This document shows, piece by piece, positions 1 to 6,909 of a stretch of 41,690 bases of DNA. Numbering within the stretch: the first letter of the stretch is position 1; each line of letters opens with the position of its first letter. The stretch spans positions 1 to 41,690 of the forward strand of contig JAJXUK010000015.1 in NCBI GenBank assembly GCA_021782915.1. Reading direction: 5' to 3'. The notes under the pieces were generated by a model. That model saw nothing but the letters and a program-made list of their open reading frames with translations, had not been told where the DNA came from and made no database searches. The DNA comes from Actinomycetes bacterium (GTDB lineage: Bacteria; Actinomycetota; Acidimicrobiia; Acidimicrobiales; RAAP-2). A program made the translations under genes and the position numbers.

Positions 1-26
1 GTCTCCGCCTTCACGAGATACTGAAC

Positions 27-50
27 AGATCTGTCGCGACATAGTGAACA
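27..50 (+). repeat. Left terminal inverted repeat of IS481 element
   Basis: It matches the reverse complement of 1237-1260 at 20 of 24 positions, with a shared core ATCTGTC and a shared inner end GTGAACA. It lies just upstream of the transposase GTG start. Confidence 0.8.
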
Positions 51-1255
51 CCTCGGTGGAGGTGTGTCGTGGTCAAGAACCAGGTCATTGTGGCGTCGGT
101 GATTTCCCAGGGCCTGGGGGTTCGCGCGACGGCGAAGAGGTACGGGGTGTCGCCGGCGTGGGTCTCGACCCTCGTCTCCCGCTACCGCAACCAGGGGCCC
201 GCGGGCCTCGAGAGTCGCTCCAAACGCCCACTCTCCAACCCTCGCTCGACGGCGCCCGAGGTCGAGGACCGCATCGTCGAGCTGCGCAAGGAGCTGGTCG
301 AGCTCGGCACCGACGCCGGGGCCGACACGATCCACACGCTCGTGGAGCGCGAGGGACTCCTCGCCCCGTCGATCTCGACGATCCAGCGGATCTTGACGCG
401 ACGAGGCTTCGTCACGCCGGCGCCCAAGAAGCGCCCGCGAAGTTCCTACGTGCGCTTCGCGGCCGAGCTGCCCAACGAGTGCTGGCAGTCCGACATGACC
501 CACTGGCACCTCGACAACGGCACCGGGGTCGAGATCCTCACCTTCCTCGACGACCACTCGCGCTTGGCGCTGTCGGTTCGGGCCTATCCCACGGTGACCA
601 TGGAGGACGTGCGAGGACTCTTCGCCAGCAACTGTGCGACCTTTGGCACTCCGGCCAGCGTCCTGAGCGACAACGGCGCGATCTACAACGCGGTCTCGCG
701 CGGCGGGCGCAGCGGCTTTGAGAGCGACCTGATGGCCGCCGGCGTGCTCTACAAGCACTCGCGCCCCTACCATCCCCAGACCTGCGGCAAGGTCGAGCGC
801 TGGCATCGCACGTTGAAGGGCTTCTTGGCCAAGCGCCCCGCCCAGACCCTGGGCGAGCTCAACGCGGCCTTAGAGGACGTCGTTCGCTACTACAACGACG
901 TGCGCCCACACCGCGGAATCAACCGGCGCACGCCCAGCGTTGCCTATCACGCACGGGCTCGAGCGAAGCCCCACACGCTCATCTACGAGCCCCACTGGCG
1001 CGTGCGAGCCGACACCGTCGACGTGCGCGGACACGTCACCTTGCGCTACTTGGGCAAGCTGCGTCACCTCAACGTCGGTTGGGCCTACCGAGGTCGATCG
1101 ATTCGCCTCTACATCCTCGACGACGTGGTGACCTTCGCCACCGAGGACGGCGAATTCATCGGAGAGACGAAGCTCGATCCCACCCGCGACTACCAGCCCA
1201 AGGGTCACGGCTTTCGATAGTCTGCACAGGTTCAACTGTTCACGATGACGTGACA
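32..1255 (+). mobile_element. IS481-family insertion sequence, apparently intact
   Basis: A single DDE transposase gene is framed by imperfect inverted repeats (27-50 and 1237-1260; 20 of 24 positions match). The likely element ends are TGT at 32 and ACA at 1255, as is usual for IS481 elements. The flanks GATC (28-31) and GATT (1256-1259) are at best an imperfect target duplication, so the exact ends are uncertain. The right end lies 8 bp from the tRNA-derived repeat that marks the left boundary of the neighbouring island. Confidence 0.85.
69..1220 (+). CDS. IS481-family transposase (DDE)
   Basis: This is a 383-residue cut-and-paste transposase of usual length for IS481. The N-terminal third carries helix-turn-helix segments (ATAKRYGVSPAWVSTLVSRY, about residues 20-39) that would bind the terminal repeats. 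The rve/integrase core follows, with the DDE triad visible in WQSDMTHW, SDNGAIY and KVERWHRTLKGF, and the typical tail YYNDVRPHRGI. The GTG at 69 was chosen because GGAGG lies a few bases upstream and the HTH follows directly. No frameshift or stop is seen, so the element may still be active. IS481 family membership is secure. Confidence 0.93.
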   Translation: MVKNQVIVASVISQGLGVRATAKRYGVSPAWVSTLVSRYRNQGPAGLESRSKRPLSNPRSTAPEVEDRIVELRKELVELGTDAGADTIHTLVEREGLLAPSISTIQRILTRRGFVTPAPKKRPRSSYVRFAAELPNECWQSDMTHWHLDNGTGVEILTFLDDHSRLALSVRAYPTVTMEDVRGLFASNCATFGTPASVLSDNGAIYNAVSRGGRSGFESDLMAAGVLYKHSRPYHPQTCGKVERWHRTLKGFLAKRPAQTLGELNAALEDVVRYYNDVRPHRGINRRTPSVAYHARARAKPHTLIYEPHWRVRADTVDVRGHVTLRYLGKLRHLNVGWAYRGRSIRLYILDDVVTFATEDGEFIGETKLDPTRDYQPKGHGFR

Positions 1256-1260
1256 GATTT
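1237..1260 (-). repeat. Right terminal inverted repeat of IS481 element
   Basis: It pairs with 27-50 as the reverse complement at 20 of 24 positions. It ends a few bases before the partial tRNA-Ala copy. Confidence 0.8.
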
Positions 1261-1263
1261 CAC

Positions 1264-1307
1264 GGTGGAGGTAAGGGGATTCGAACCCCTGACCTCTTGA
1301 CTGCCAG
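1264..1307 (-). repeat. attL: displaced 3' half of tRNA-Ala
   Basis: These 44 bp are identical to 12253-12296. They cover the tRNA-Ala gene from the anticodon loop through the T arm and acceptor strand to the first two C of the CCA end. Sequence diverges immediately beyond both ends. No 5' tRNA half is present, so this is not a functional tRNA gene. It marks the original chromosomal tRNA end displaced by the island. Confidence 0.9.
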
Positions 1308-1408
1308 GCGCGCTTGATCAGTTTTCAGACTGCTCTTGGAAATCTCTATACCAGATGATCAGGTGGTTTGGGTTTCATATTTTGCACTCGGTGCACGAGA
1401 TCTCACGA

Positions 1409-1431
1409 GAACTGCTAACAAACTGCTAACA
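1409..1431 (+). repeat. Tandem AACTGCTAAC repeat, probable integrase arm sites (left)
   Basis: Two copies of AACTGCTAAC (1410-1419 and 1421-1430) are separated by one A. The whole 23-bp block recurs identically at 12181-12203 in the same orientation, just inside the other end. Paired short direct repeats inside both attachment sites are what the arm-binding domain of phage-type tyrosine integrases recognises. The role is inferred. Confidence 0.75.
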
Positions 1432-1500
1432 GGAAGCGAGGTTTTCATTTGGAGGTTGGCGCTACGAACGAAGCGAGGTGTCAAAGAAACGGGCCCCCCC

Positions 1501-2193
1501 TTAACTCCTCCCGCTCGAGCCCTGGACCAGCGGTGTCACCTGGAGGTCACTGCAATAAGTACCCATGCCTCTGAACACGCCAAAAGGAGGCTCGGACGTC
1601 GTGTCCGCCGTCAGGATCTCCCGCGAACCAGGGAGCGTGATCTGGACCGAGTTGATCGAAGGACAGGTGGAGGGAACGCCACCACCCGCTTCCATGTCGA
1701 TCGTAAAGGACACGACTCGCGGGCGCGACGTGATGGAGAGTCGAGGTAGCGGCGCGGTCGTTGTCATGCCTCCGCCGAGATAGGCGTTTCGCACGCCGCG
1801 GGCCATCGCGGTGGAGTGGTTGGTGAGTTGGGCGCCGACGATCGGGTAGCCACTCATCGTGCACGCTGGGGAGGAAGTAACCGAAGCGCGTACGAGAACA
1901 CCGCCATGACCCAAACCTCCGGCCATTGCAGTCACGCCGAGCAGCCTCACACGAGCGCTAGGACACGTCAACGCATTCGCTGACGTGTCGCTTCTGCCAC
2001 CACTCGTCCTCGTCGGCGTGAAGGCGTAGTGGACGACGCCAATCTCGATCAGACACGCTGCGACGAGAAGGGTGAATATCGACGCCCAGCGGAAGCGGCG
2101 GCGTCGCGCCTTCTCACGAGCTTCTTTGATGAGAAGTTCTGCGGGGTCTGGCATCAGGACTTGTGCCGGCTGGTTGGTTGGGGCTGTGGTCAC
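1501..2193 (-). CDS. Membrane-anchored DUF4232-like protein
   Basis: This is a protein of about 230 residues. A cytoplasmic N-terminus carries the motif ELLIKEAREKARRRR, followed by one membrane helix (about residues 36-57) and an extracytoplasmic domain. That domain has the look of DUF4232: CPSARVRL, then a Cys next to GYPIVGAQL, and two further Cys. The GTG at 2193 is preferred because GAGGAG lies 4 nt upstream; another GTG at 2217 has no such site. It is divergent from the GntR-type regulator, with a shared 50-bp control region containing an inverted repeat. Molecular function is unknown. Two other cargo genes look like relatives. Confidence 0.7.
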   Translation of the reverse strand: MTTAPTNQPAQVLMPDPAELLIKEAREKARRRRFRWASIFTLLVAACLIEIGVVHYAFTPTRTSGGRSDTSANALTCPSARVRLLGVTAMAGGLGHGGVLVRASVTSSPACTMSGYPIVGAQLTNHSTAMARGVRNAYLGGGMTTTAPLPRLSITSRPRVVSFTIDMEAGGGVPSTCPSINSVQITLPGSREILTADTTSEPPFGVFRGMGTYCSDLQVTPLVQGSSGRS

Positions 2194-2224
2194 CGGACTC
2201 CTCACTCGGAACGCCACTCATGGT

Positions 2225-2239
2225 ACTATTAAGAGTAGT
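2225..2239. promoter_or_regulatory. Candidate GntR/YtrA operator
   Basis: An imperfect inverted repeat, ACTATT-N3-AGTAGT (5 of 6 positions pair), lies between the divergent genes and only 3 nt before the regulator's ATG. YtrA-type regulators commonly repress their own operon from such a site. The assignment is inferred. Confidence 0.45.
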
Positions 2240-2242
2240 TCT

Positions 2243-2593
2243 ATGCAAATACCGAAAGTCAACCGAGATGAACCGATCCCTCTTCACGAGCAGGTGGCCG
2301 CGGAGATTCGACGAGCCATCGCCGATGGCGAGGCCGCTCAGGGCGATCGACTTCCCCCGGCGGTCGACCTGGCGGCGGTGCTCGGCGTGAACAAGAACAC
2401 GGTGATTCGTGCTCTGCACATTCTGCGTGATGAGGGACTGCTCGACTTCACGCGGGGCCGTGGCGTGCGGGTGGTCGGGACTCCCGAGCGCGGAACGCTC
2501 ATCCAGAAAGTGAACGAGCTCGTCGCCCTCGCTCGGCAACAGGGATATCGCAAGGACGAACTGGCCTCCATGATCCTGACGGTCCGCGGGTAG
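2243..2593 (+). CDS. GntR-family (YtrA-like) transcriptional regulator
   Basis: This is a 116-residue DNA-binding protein. The winged helix-turn-helix occupies about residues 10-75, with the family signature PLHEQVAAEIRRAIADGEAAQ, then GDRLPPAVDLAAVLGVNKNT and LLDFTRGRGVRV. The short C-terminal part (about 35 residues) has no ligand-binding FCD or UTRA domain, which fits the YtrA subfamily of dimeric repressors. The ATG at 2243 is used because longer in-frame starts run back through the divergent gene. The stop is 7 nt before the propeller gene, so the two are probably one operon. YtrA regulators usually control ABC transporters, but here the partner is a surface propeller protein. Confidence 0.85.
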   Translation: MQIPKVNRDEPIPLHEQVAAEIRRAIADGEAAQGDRLPPAVDLAAVLGVNKNTVIRALHILRDEGLLDFTRGRGVRVVGTPERGTLIQKVNELVALARQQGYRKDELASMILTVRG

Positions 2594-2600
2594 GGCGAAA

Positions 2601-3857
2601 ATGTCGCGCGTCGAAGAGCGACCGGTGGGCACGTACAACGAGCCGATCGAGGTCTTGATCCCCGAAGCTCGTCACCGTGCGCGCCGCCGCCGCACAGTCG
2701 TTGGCCTCGTCCTCCTTGGTGTGTTGATCGTTGTCGCCGCGATCCTGGTTGGCGTTGGAAGCAAAGGAACCATCCCGAAGCGCTCAGCCACCAACGGCCC
2801 GGGCCCTGCGGTAGCCATCAACGTCGAGATCGACAACGTGGGGAACCTCGCGGGATCCAACACCATGACGGCCAGTGGCTCGCACGTCTGGGTGACCATC
2901 GACGACACCAATTGGAAAGCGCACCCGTTGACTACTCGCTACGAGATCGCCGAACTCAATGCGAGCAACGGACGACTTGTTCGCATCATCCACAACAGGT
3001 CCGGCGATCTCGCCTGGCCGGGGCCTATGGCAGTGAGCAGGTCGGAACTGTGGGTGGGCAACAGCCAGTTCTGGACCGTGTCCGAGTTCAACGCCCGTAA
3101 TGGATCACTCGTCCGTGTGATCAGAGCCAAGGCAGACGGGCTGGCTGACCCCGGCGCCATTGCGGTTGGTGGCGGCCACGTATGGGTGGCGAACAGTCAC
3201 GTGGGCGCCAACTCGGTCACCGAGCTGAACGCCAACACCGGGTCTCTGGTGCGCGTGATCAAGGCAACGGCCGATGAGTTAAACGGACCATCGGCGATCG
3301 CCGTCAGTGGGTCGCACGTCTTCGTTCTCAACGCTACCGGTGACTCCGTCACGGAACTCAACGCGAACAGCGGCGCCCTGATACGCGTCATCAACGCCCG
3401 CGCGGGATGCTGTGCCCCGCGAAGCGGGACCTTGGAATGGGCCGCGCCCGTCGCTCTCACGGTGAGTGGACGGCATCTCTGGGTAACGGACCTGCACAAC
3501 GACGCCAACGGTGCAACGTCGGAGAGCTCGGTGGCAGAGTTCAACATCAGCGACGGCTCGCTGGTGCGCATCATCAAGGCGAAGGCTGACCGGCTCAACA
3601 TCCCTCGGTCTATCGCCGTGAGCCACGGCCTCATGTGGGTGGAAAACGGCAACAATACGATTACCGAACTCAATGCGAACAGCGGCGCACTGGTGCGCGT
3701 CATCGACGTGAAACTCGACCCAAAAGGTCTCAACAGCGCGGACGGCCTCGCCGTCAGTGGTCGCCATATCGTCGTTCTGAACATCTACAGCGGGCAGAAA
3801 GGTTCCGTCACGGTGATCAATGCGAGCAATGGAAGGCTCGTGCGCGTCATCCAATAG
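2601..3857 (+). CDS. Membrane-anchored seven-repeat beta-propeller protein
   Basis: This 418-residue protein begins with a cytoplasmic segment containing EVLIPEARHRARRRR and a single membrane helix (about residues 32-52). The exterior part is built of seven repeats of roughly 40-50 residues. The pattern is P-x-x-IAVSGSHVWV, then N-x-x-TELNANSGALVRVI, then K-A-x-A-D-x-L. Seven such units suggest a seven-bladed YncE/NHL-like propeller, a scaffold used for binding at the cell surface. No catalytic residues stand out. The N-terminal motif also occurs in the divergent gene at 1501-2193, which links the two. The ligand is unknown; family assignment rests on the repeat pattern only. Confidence 0.82.
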   Translation: MSRVEERPVGTYNEPIEVLIPEARHRARRRRTVVGLVLLGVLIVVAAILVGVGSKGTIPKRSATNGPGPAVAINVEIDNVGNLAGSNTMTASGSHVWVTIDDTNWKAHPLTTRYEIAELNASNGRLVRIIHNRSGDLAWPGPMAVSRSELWVGNSQFWTVSEFNARNGSLVRVIRAKADGLADPGAIAVGGGHVWVANSHVGANSVTELNANTGSLVRVIKATADELNGPSAIAVSGSHVFVLNATGDSVTELNANSGALIRVINARAGCCAPRSGTLEWAAPVALTVSGRHLWVTDLHNDANGATSESSVAEFNISDGSLVRIIKAKADRLNIPRSIAVSHGLMWVENGNNTITELNANSGALVRVIDVKLDPKGLNSADGLAVSGRHIVVLNIYSGQKGSVTVINASNGRLVRVIQ

Positions 3858-3947
3858 GGGAGCATCCGCGTTCCACGCCGATCAGTAGTTCCTCAATCTG
3901 GCCCATCCTTGGTCGGAGTATCGCGTGATGTAAACGAAATGCCGTAA

Positions 3948-4538
3948 ATGAAAGAGATTGACGAACGGGTGAGTGGGAAGGTGGTTGATGTGCGACTTCT
4001 TGCGGGTGCTGCTGCGTCCCTCATAGTGCTGTCGGTGACGGCCGGCCCTCTGTCATCGCCCCTCTCCGAGGCCAGCGGGCGGACCGCCCAGGTGACGTGC
4101 TCACCCTCGTCGCTTCACGTGAGCGAGGTCGTCGCTACCGCGAGCCAGGGTTGGGGACCTTTCACGCTCTTCATGGGCACGCTGCGTTTCACGAACACCG
4201 GTTCAACCTGTGCTCTTCCCGCAGGACGCGTTAGTACGCGGGCTGAGCTCGGCGAGGGCAAGCGCCACTGGCCCATTGGGGCGGCCTCGTCAGGCGGGTT
4301 CTCCCCGCGCATCATCTTGCGACATGACGCCGTGGCGTCAGTCTCGGCACGAGTGGATGCGGTGCCGCCAAAGGGCTGGAAGTCGGGGACGCCTTGTGCA
4401 CCGGCCATCTTCGCCGGCGTGCTCACTCGTGGTCCCACTTTGGGTTGGGTGCGGTTCGTCCCCCTCTACCCGAACCCTGCCTTCTGCTCCGCTTACCTTC
4501 TCGTCACCGACACCGGCACGCTCCAACGGGGCGCGTAG
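3948..4538 (+). CDS. Secreted DUF4232-like protein
   Basis: This is a protein of up to 196 residues with a hydrophobic export segment (LLAGAAASLIVLSVTAGPL) and an exported domain containing four cysteines. The order CSPSSL, then TLRFTNTGSTCALPAG, then two late Cys resembles DUF4232 and the other two such proteins in the island. The ATG at 3948 has no clear ribosome binding site. The GTG at 3990, with GGGAAGG upstream, would give a more classical short signal peptide and may be the real start. It lies 90 bp after the propeller gene. An 8-bp-stem hairpin overlaps its stop codon. Function is unknown. Confidence 0.65.
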   Translation: MKEIDERVSGKVVDVRLLAGAAASLIVLSVTAGPLSSPLSEASGRTAQVTCSPSSLHVSEVVATASQGWGPFTLFMGTLRFTNTGSTCALPAGRVSTRAELGEGKRHWPIGAASSGGFSPRIILRHDAVASVSARVDAVPPKGWKSGTPCAPAIFAGVLTRGPTLGWVRFVPLYPNPAFCSAYLLVTDTGTLQRGA

Positions 4539-4558
4539 CCTGTCCGTTTCGGCTACGC
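4533..4558 (+). terminator. Hairpin at the end of the secreted-protein gene
   Basis: GCGTAGCC and GGCTACGC form a perfect 8-bp stem around a 10-nt loop; the stop codon TAG lies in the left arm. No U-run follows, which is common for high-GC terminators. Function is inferred from position. Confidence 0.5.
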
Positions 4559-4950
4559 CCGCAGTCCCGACAGGAGAAGTCGGTGATCTGCCTCTTAGGT
4601 GGCGTGAGGTATTTTCGTCCCGGGCTCGCAGCAGGTGAGCTGATGGATGGTCGCTTGCCCCCCGAGAGCCCCGAGCGCAGGTGGCGCGCGTACACCTCGG
4701 CATCGGCCCAGCGGTTGTAGCGGACCCGCGCGAACTCCAACATCCGGCTGGCACGCAACCTGTTCCGAAGTTCCTCCTCTCGGCCATCGATGAGGTTGGC
4801 CCGGCCCCGGGCTGCAAACCTGTGGTGTCCGAGGCCCGACGAAACAGTTCTGCCACCATGCACTGGCGGCTTGACTCAATCGCGTCCTAATTGGTGACGG
4901 AGCCGGGACGAATCCATTCCGTCCTGCACACAACATGCGAACATATGTAA
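4539..4950. other. 412-bp gap with a possible minus-strand gene relic
   Basis: Apart from the hairpin, no secure gene is present. An open minus-strand frame (4863-4504) includes a charged, helix-like segment, EELRNRLRASRMLEFARVRY, that reads more like protein than the other frames. I do not recognise it. It may be a relic of an older insertion or a chance frame. Confidence 0.3.
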
Positions 4951-5589
4951 ATGGACGATTTGCGTGCTGCATTCTTGGAGTCCGCCGCTCGCGCTGCAAG
5001 TCTCCTTGGGCGCTCTGAAATAGCTGATCACTGGGATGAGGCGAGCATCCTCCCGGAATTCACCATTTCGGGACTGGCAGGCCATCTGCTCCGGGGCATC
5101 AAAACTGTTGAGAAATACCTCGACGGCTCTGATCCTGTCGGTGAAGCTATCAATGCTGCGGAGTACTACGACTCGATTGCCATCACGGCCGACATCTCCT
5201 CGCCCCTTAATCGGGACGTCCGATCACGGGGGGAGGAGGAGGCAACAATTGGCAGCCATGCCGCAGCGGTAGAGGCCCATGCTTTGGTCGAGCGACTTGG
5301 TGCCCGCCTTATCACCGAGGCGCCCGATCGTCGTCTTAACGTCCTAGGTGATCTCGTGATCACTCTTGATGAATACCTGCGGACCCGAGTCGTGGAACTT
5401 CTTCTTCACACTGAGGACCTGGCTCTCAGCGTGGACTTACCGGATTCAGCAGAAGTCACACCAGCGGTGGCCACCGTAGCGATTGACACTCTCGTGGACC
5501 TCGCTCGCCTTCGTCATGGCGACTGGGCCGTGATGCGGGCACTCGCCAGACGCGAGCGGGACACGGTCAACGCTCTGCGTGTTCTGTAG
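4951..5589 (+). CDS. Mycothiol-dependent maleylpyruvate isomerase-like (DinB superfamily) protein
   Basis: This is a 212-residue soluble protein. The N-terminal half resembles the MDMPI_N / DinB-2 four-helix fold, with the signature FTISGLAGHLLRGIKTVEKY around residues 38-57 and a central helix EYLRTRVVELLLHTEDLALS that holds the usual H-x-x-D-L element. Enzymes of this superfamily use a metal held by histidines and, in actinobacteria, often mycothiol as cofactor. The substrate cannot be read from sequence. The ATG at 4951 lacks a strong ribosome binding site. It ends right where the serine recombinase relic begins. It may be accessory metabolic or detoxification cargo. Confidence 0.65.
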   Translation: MDDLRAAFLESAARAASLLGRSEIADHWDEASILPEFTISGLAGHLLRGIKTVEKYLDGSDPVGEAINAAEYYDSIAITADISSPLNRDVRSRGEEEATIGSHAAAVEAHALVERLGARLITEAPDRRLNVLGDLVITLDEYLRTRVVELLLHTEDLALSVDLPDSAEVTPAVATVAIDTLVDLARLRHGDWAVMRALARRERDTVNALRVL

Positions 5590-5600
5590 AGCATTACTGC

Positions 5601-6239
5601 AGCCGAGTCGAAGCCCGAACCAACCACGACCAGATCGTCGAGAACACCCGCATGGGCCAACGCCAGGCCGCCGAGCAGGGGCGCTGGCTAAACCGCGCGC
5701 CCAACGGCTACGACATGGTGAACGGCCAACTGGTGGCCAACGACATGGCCCCAGTCGTCCAGCGCATCTTCAGCCTGCGCGCGGCCGGCGCGAGCTACCC
5801 GGAGATCTCACGCGACGTGGGCATGGACTACTCCACCGTTCGCCACATCAGCCTCAATCGCGTCTACCAAGGCGAGGTGAAGCTCGGTGTCGACTGGTTC
5901 GCCGGCATCCACTCCCCCCTCGTGTCCCCCGAGCTCTTTGACGCCGCTCAACGGGCCCACACGCCGGGCAAGCGCCGCAGCAAGGACCTTCTCTCGGGCC
6001 TCGTGCGTTGCGGCCTGTGCGGTCGCGTGGCCGGCGTGCACTACAACAACCGCGGCCAGGCCATCTACCGCTGTCGCCACCGTGGAGAGGGGTGTCCCCA
6101 GTCGGGGCGCTCGGCGAACGGCCTGCACCGCGCCGCCGTACTCGGCCTGCGCGTCCTCGCCGACGACGTGGACCTCCAGAACGCCATTCGCCACCAGTTG
6201 AACGCTCATCGCCACGACGAAGCTCCCCAGGCGCTCCCG
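5601..6239 (+). pseudogene. Large serine recombinase remnant (catalytic domain missing)
   Basis: The reading frame is open from just after the preceding stop. It matches the middle of large serine recombinases: the end of the resolvase linker helix (VENTRMGQRQAAEQGRWLNR), then the recombinase domain with PNGYDMV, a helix-turn-helix-like SYPEISRDVGMDYSTVRHI, VYQGEVKLG and SPELFDAAQ. A zinc ribbon follows (CGLC near 6009-6020 and CRHRGEGC near 6072-6095). The N-terminal catalytic serine domain and most of the C-terminal coiled coil are absent. An ATG at 5652 would allow expression of the fragment, but recombination activity is not expected. The frame runs on into a hydrophobic segment. Confidence 0.8.
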
Positions 6240-6476
6240 GTGACCTCAGCGACGGCCTCGCTCAATGTCAATCAGGCCGCGGCAAAGACCTCAGTCCTGT
6301 CGTCTATGATTTGCGCTGGCGGTGTCCTTTTGGGGGTAGGTGGTGCCGCAGGCCTCACAGATCTCGGAGTAATTGCGGCAGGTGCCTCGGCAGGCCCTTG
6401 GGTCACAGGTGCACTCGCATTAGTTTGGTTGGGAATAGCTGCTTTCGAAGGCTACACAATTGCTACCACGTGTTAG
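6240..6476 (+). CDS. Gly/Ala-rich hydrophobic peptide (bacteriocin-like), uncertain
   Basis: From about 6240 the recombinase frame continues into about 78 residues of different character: a polar stretch (SATASLNVNQAAAKTS), then a Gly/Ala/Val/Leu-rich hydrophobic run containing ICAGGVLLGVGGAAGL and VTGALALVWLGIAAF, ending TIATTC. Base composition also becomes more AT-rich here. Size and composition recall unmodified or circular bacteriocin precursors, and a three-TM protein gene follows 11 bp downstream, as immunity genes often do. There is no clear ribosome binding site before the GTG at 6240 or the ATG at 6309, so it may be made only as a fusion. Bacteriocin function is speculation. Confidence 0.35.
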   Translation: MTSATASLNVNQAAAKTSVLSSMICAGGVLLGVGGAAGLTDLGVIAAGASAGPWVTGALALVWLGIAAFEGYTIATTC

Positions 6477-6487
6477 TAGATGGGAAT

Positions 6488-6775
6488 ATGTCTAAATTCC
6501 TAACCGCAATTGCTTCAGTAGCCGTGATAACCATCATTTCAGCGCTTTTTAGCAGTCGGATCCAGCGTAAGCACTATCTAGATGCTGCGGAATCTGGAGG
6601 AGGCGCACTTCAATCAGTCATTGCTAGACATATCTTCTTCTTCGTCCTAGTGCTGCCGTGGCTCTATCTATTGTTCACTCACCCAAAACATGCACTGATC
6701 TACTGGGTCATCCTCATAATTATCGAATACTTTATGCTAGTCTACTGGTTCAAGTCGAAAATAACAAAGCGATAG
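6488..6775 (+). CDS. Small three-TM membrane protein (possible immunity protein)
   Basis: This 95-residue protein has three predicted membrane helices: FLTAIASVAVITIISALF near the start, a middle one (HIFFFVLVLPWLYLLF) and a third (YWVILIIIEYFMLVYWF). The tail is basic (KSKITKR). It starts 11 bp after the stop of the hydrophobic peptide frame, so the two are probably co-transcribed. The gene is markedly AT-rich compared with the chromosome and uses codons such as ATA and CTA that are rare elsewhere in the window. I do not recognise a family. An immunity or export role for the preceding peptide is inferred from order only. Confidence 0.55.
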   Translation: MSKFLTAIASVAVITIISALFSSRIQRKHYLDAAESGGGALQSVIARHIFFFVLVLPWLYLLFTHPKHALIYWVILIIIEYFMLVYWFKSKITKR

Positions 6776-6909
6776 AGAATAAATAGTTCAATTGGATCCT
6801 CAGTCTCACTTGCCCTATTGAGTTGGTGTCAAGGATCGCTCTTTGTCCTCAGTAATCGACGAATACGAAGGGCCGGAAACTGATTCACTAATAGCATTGG
6901 GAGGACAGT

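Noticed and set aside
44-721. Alternative plus-strand frame within the IS481 transposase
   Set aside because: The overlapping DDE transposase explains the coding signal; this frame is Arg/Gly/Pro-rich without motifs.
1264-1307. Second functional tRNA-Ala gene
   Set aside because: Only the 3' half is present. The D arm and 5' acceptor strand are missing, so it is an attachment-site remnant.
1336-1749. 137-residue plus-strand frame at the island's left end
   Set aside because: It overlaps the arm-site repeats and the 3' part of the minus-strand DUF4232-like gene, with no protein-like features.
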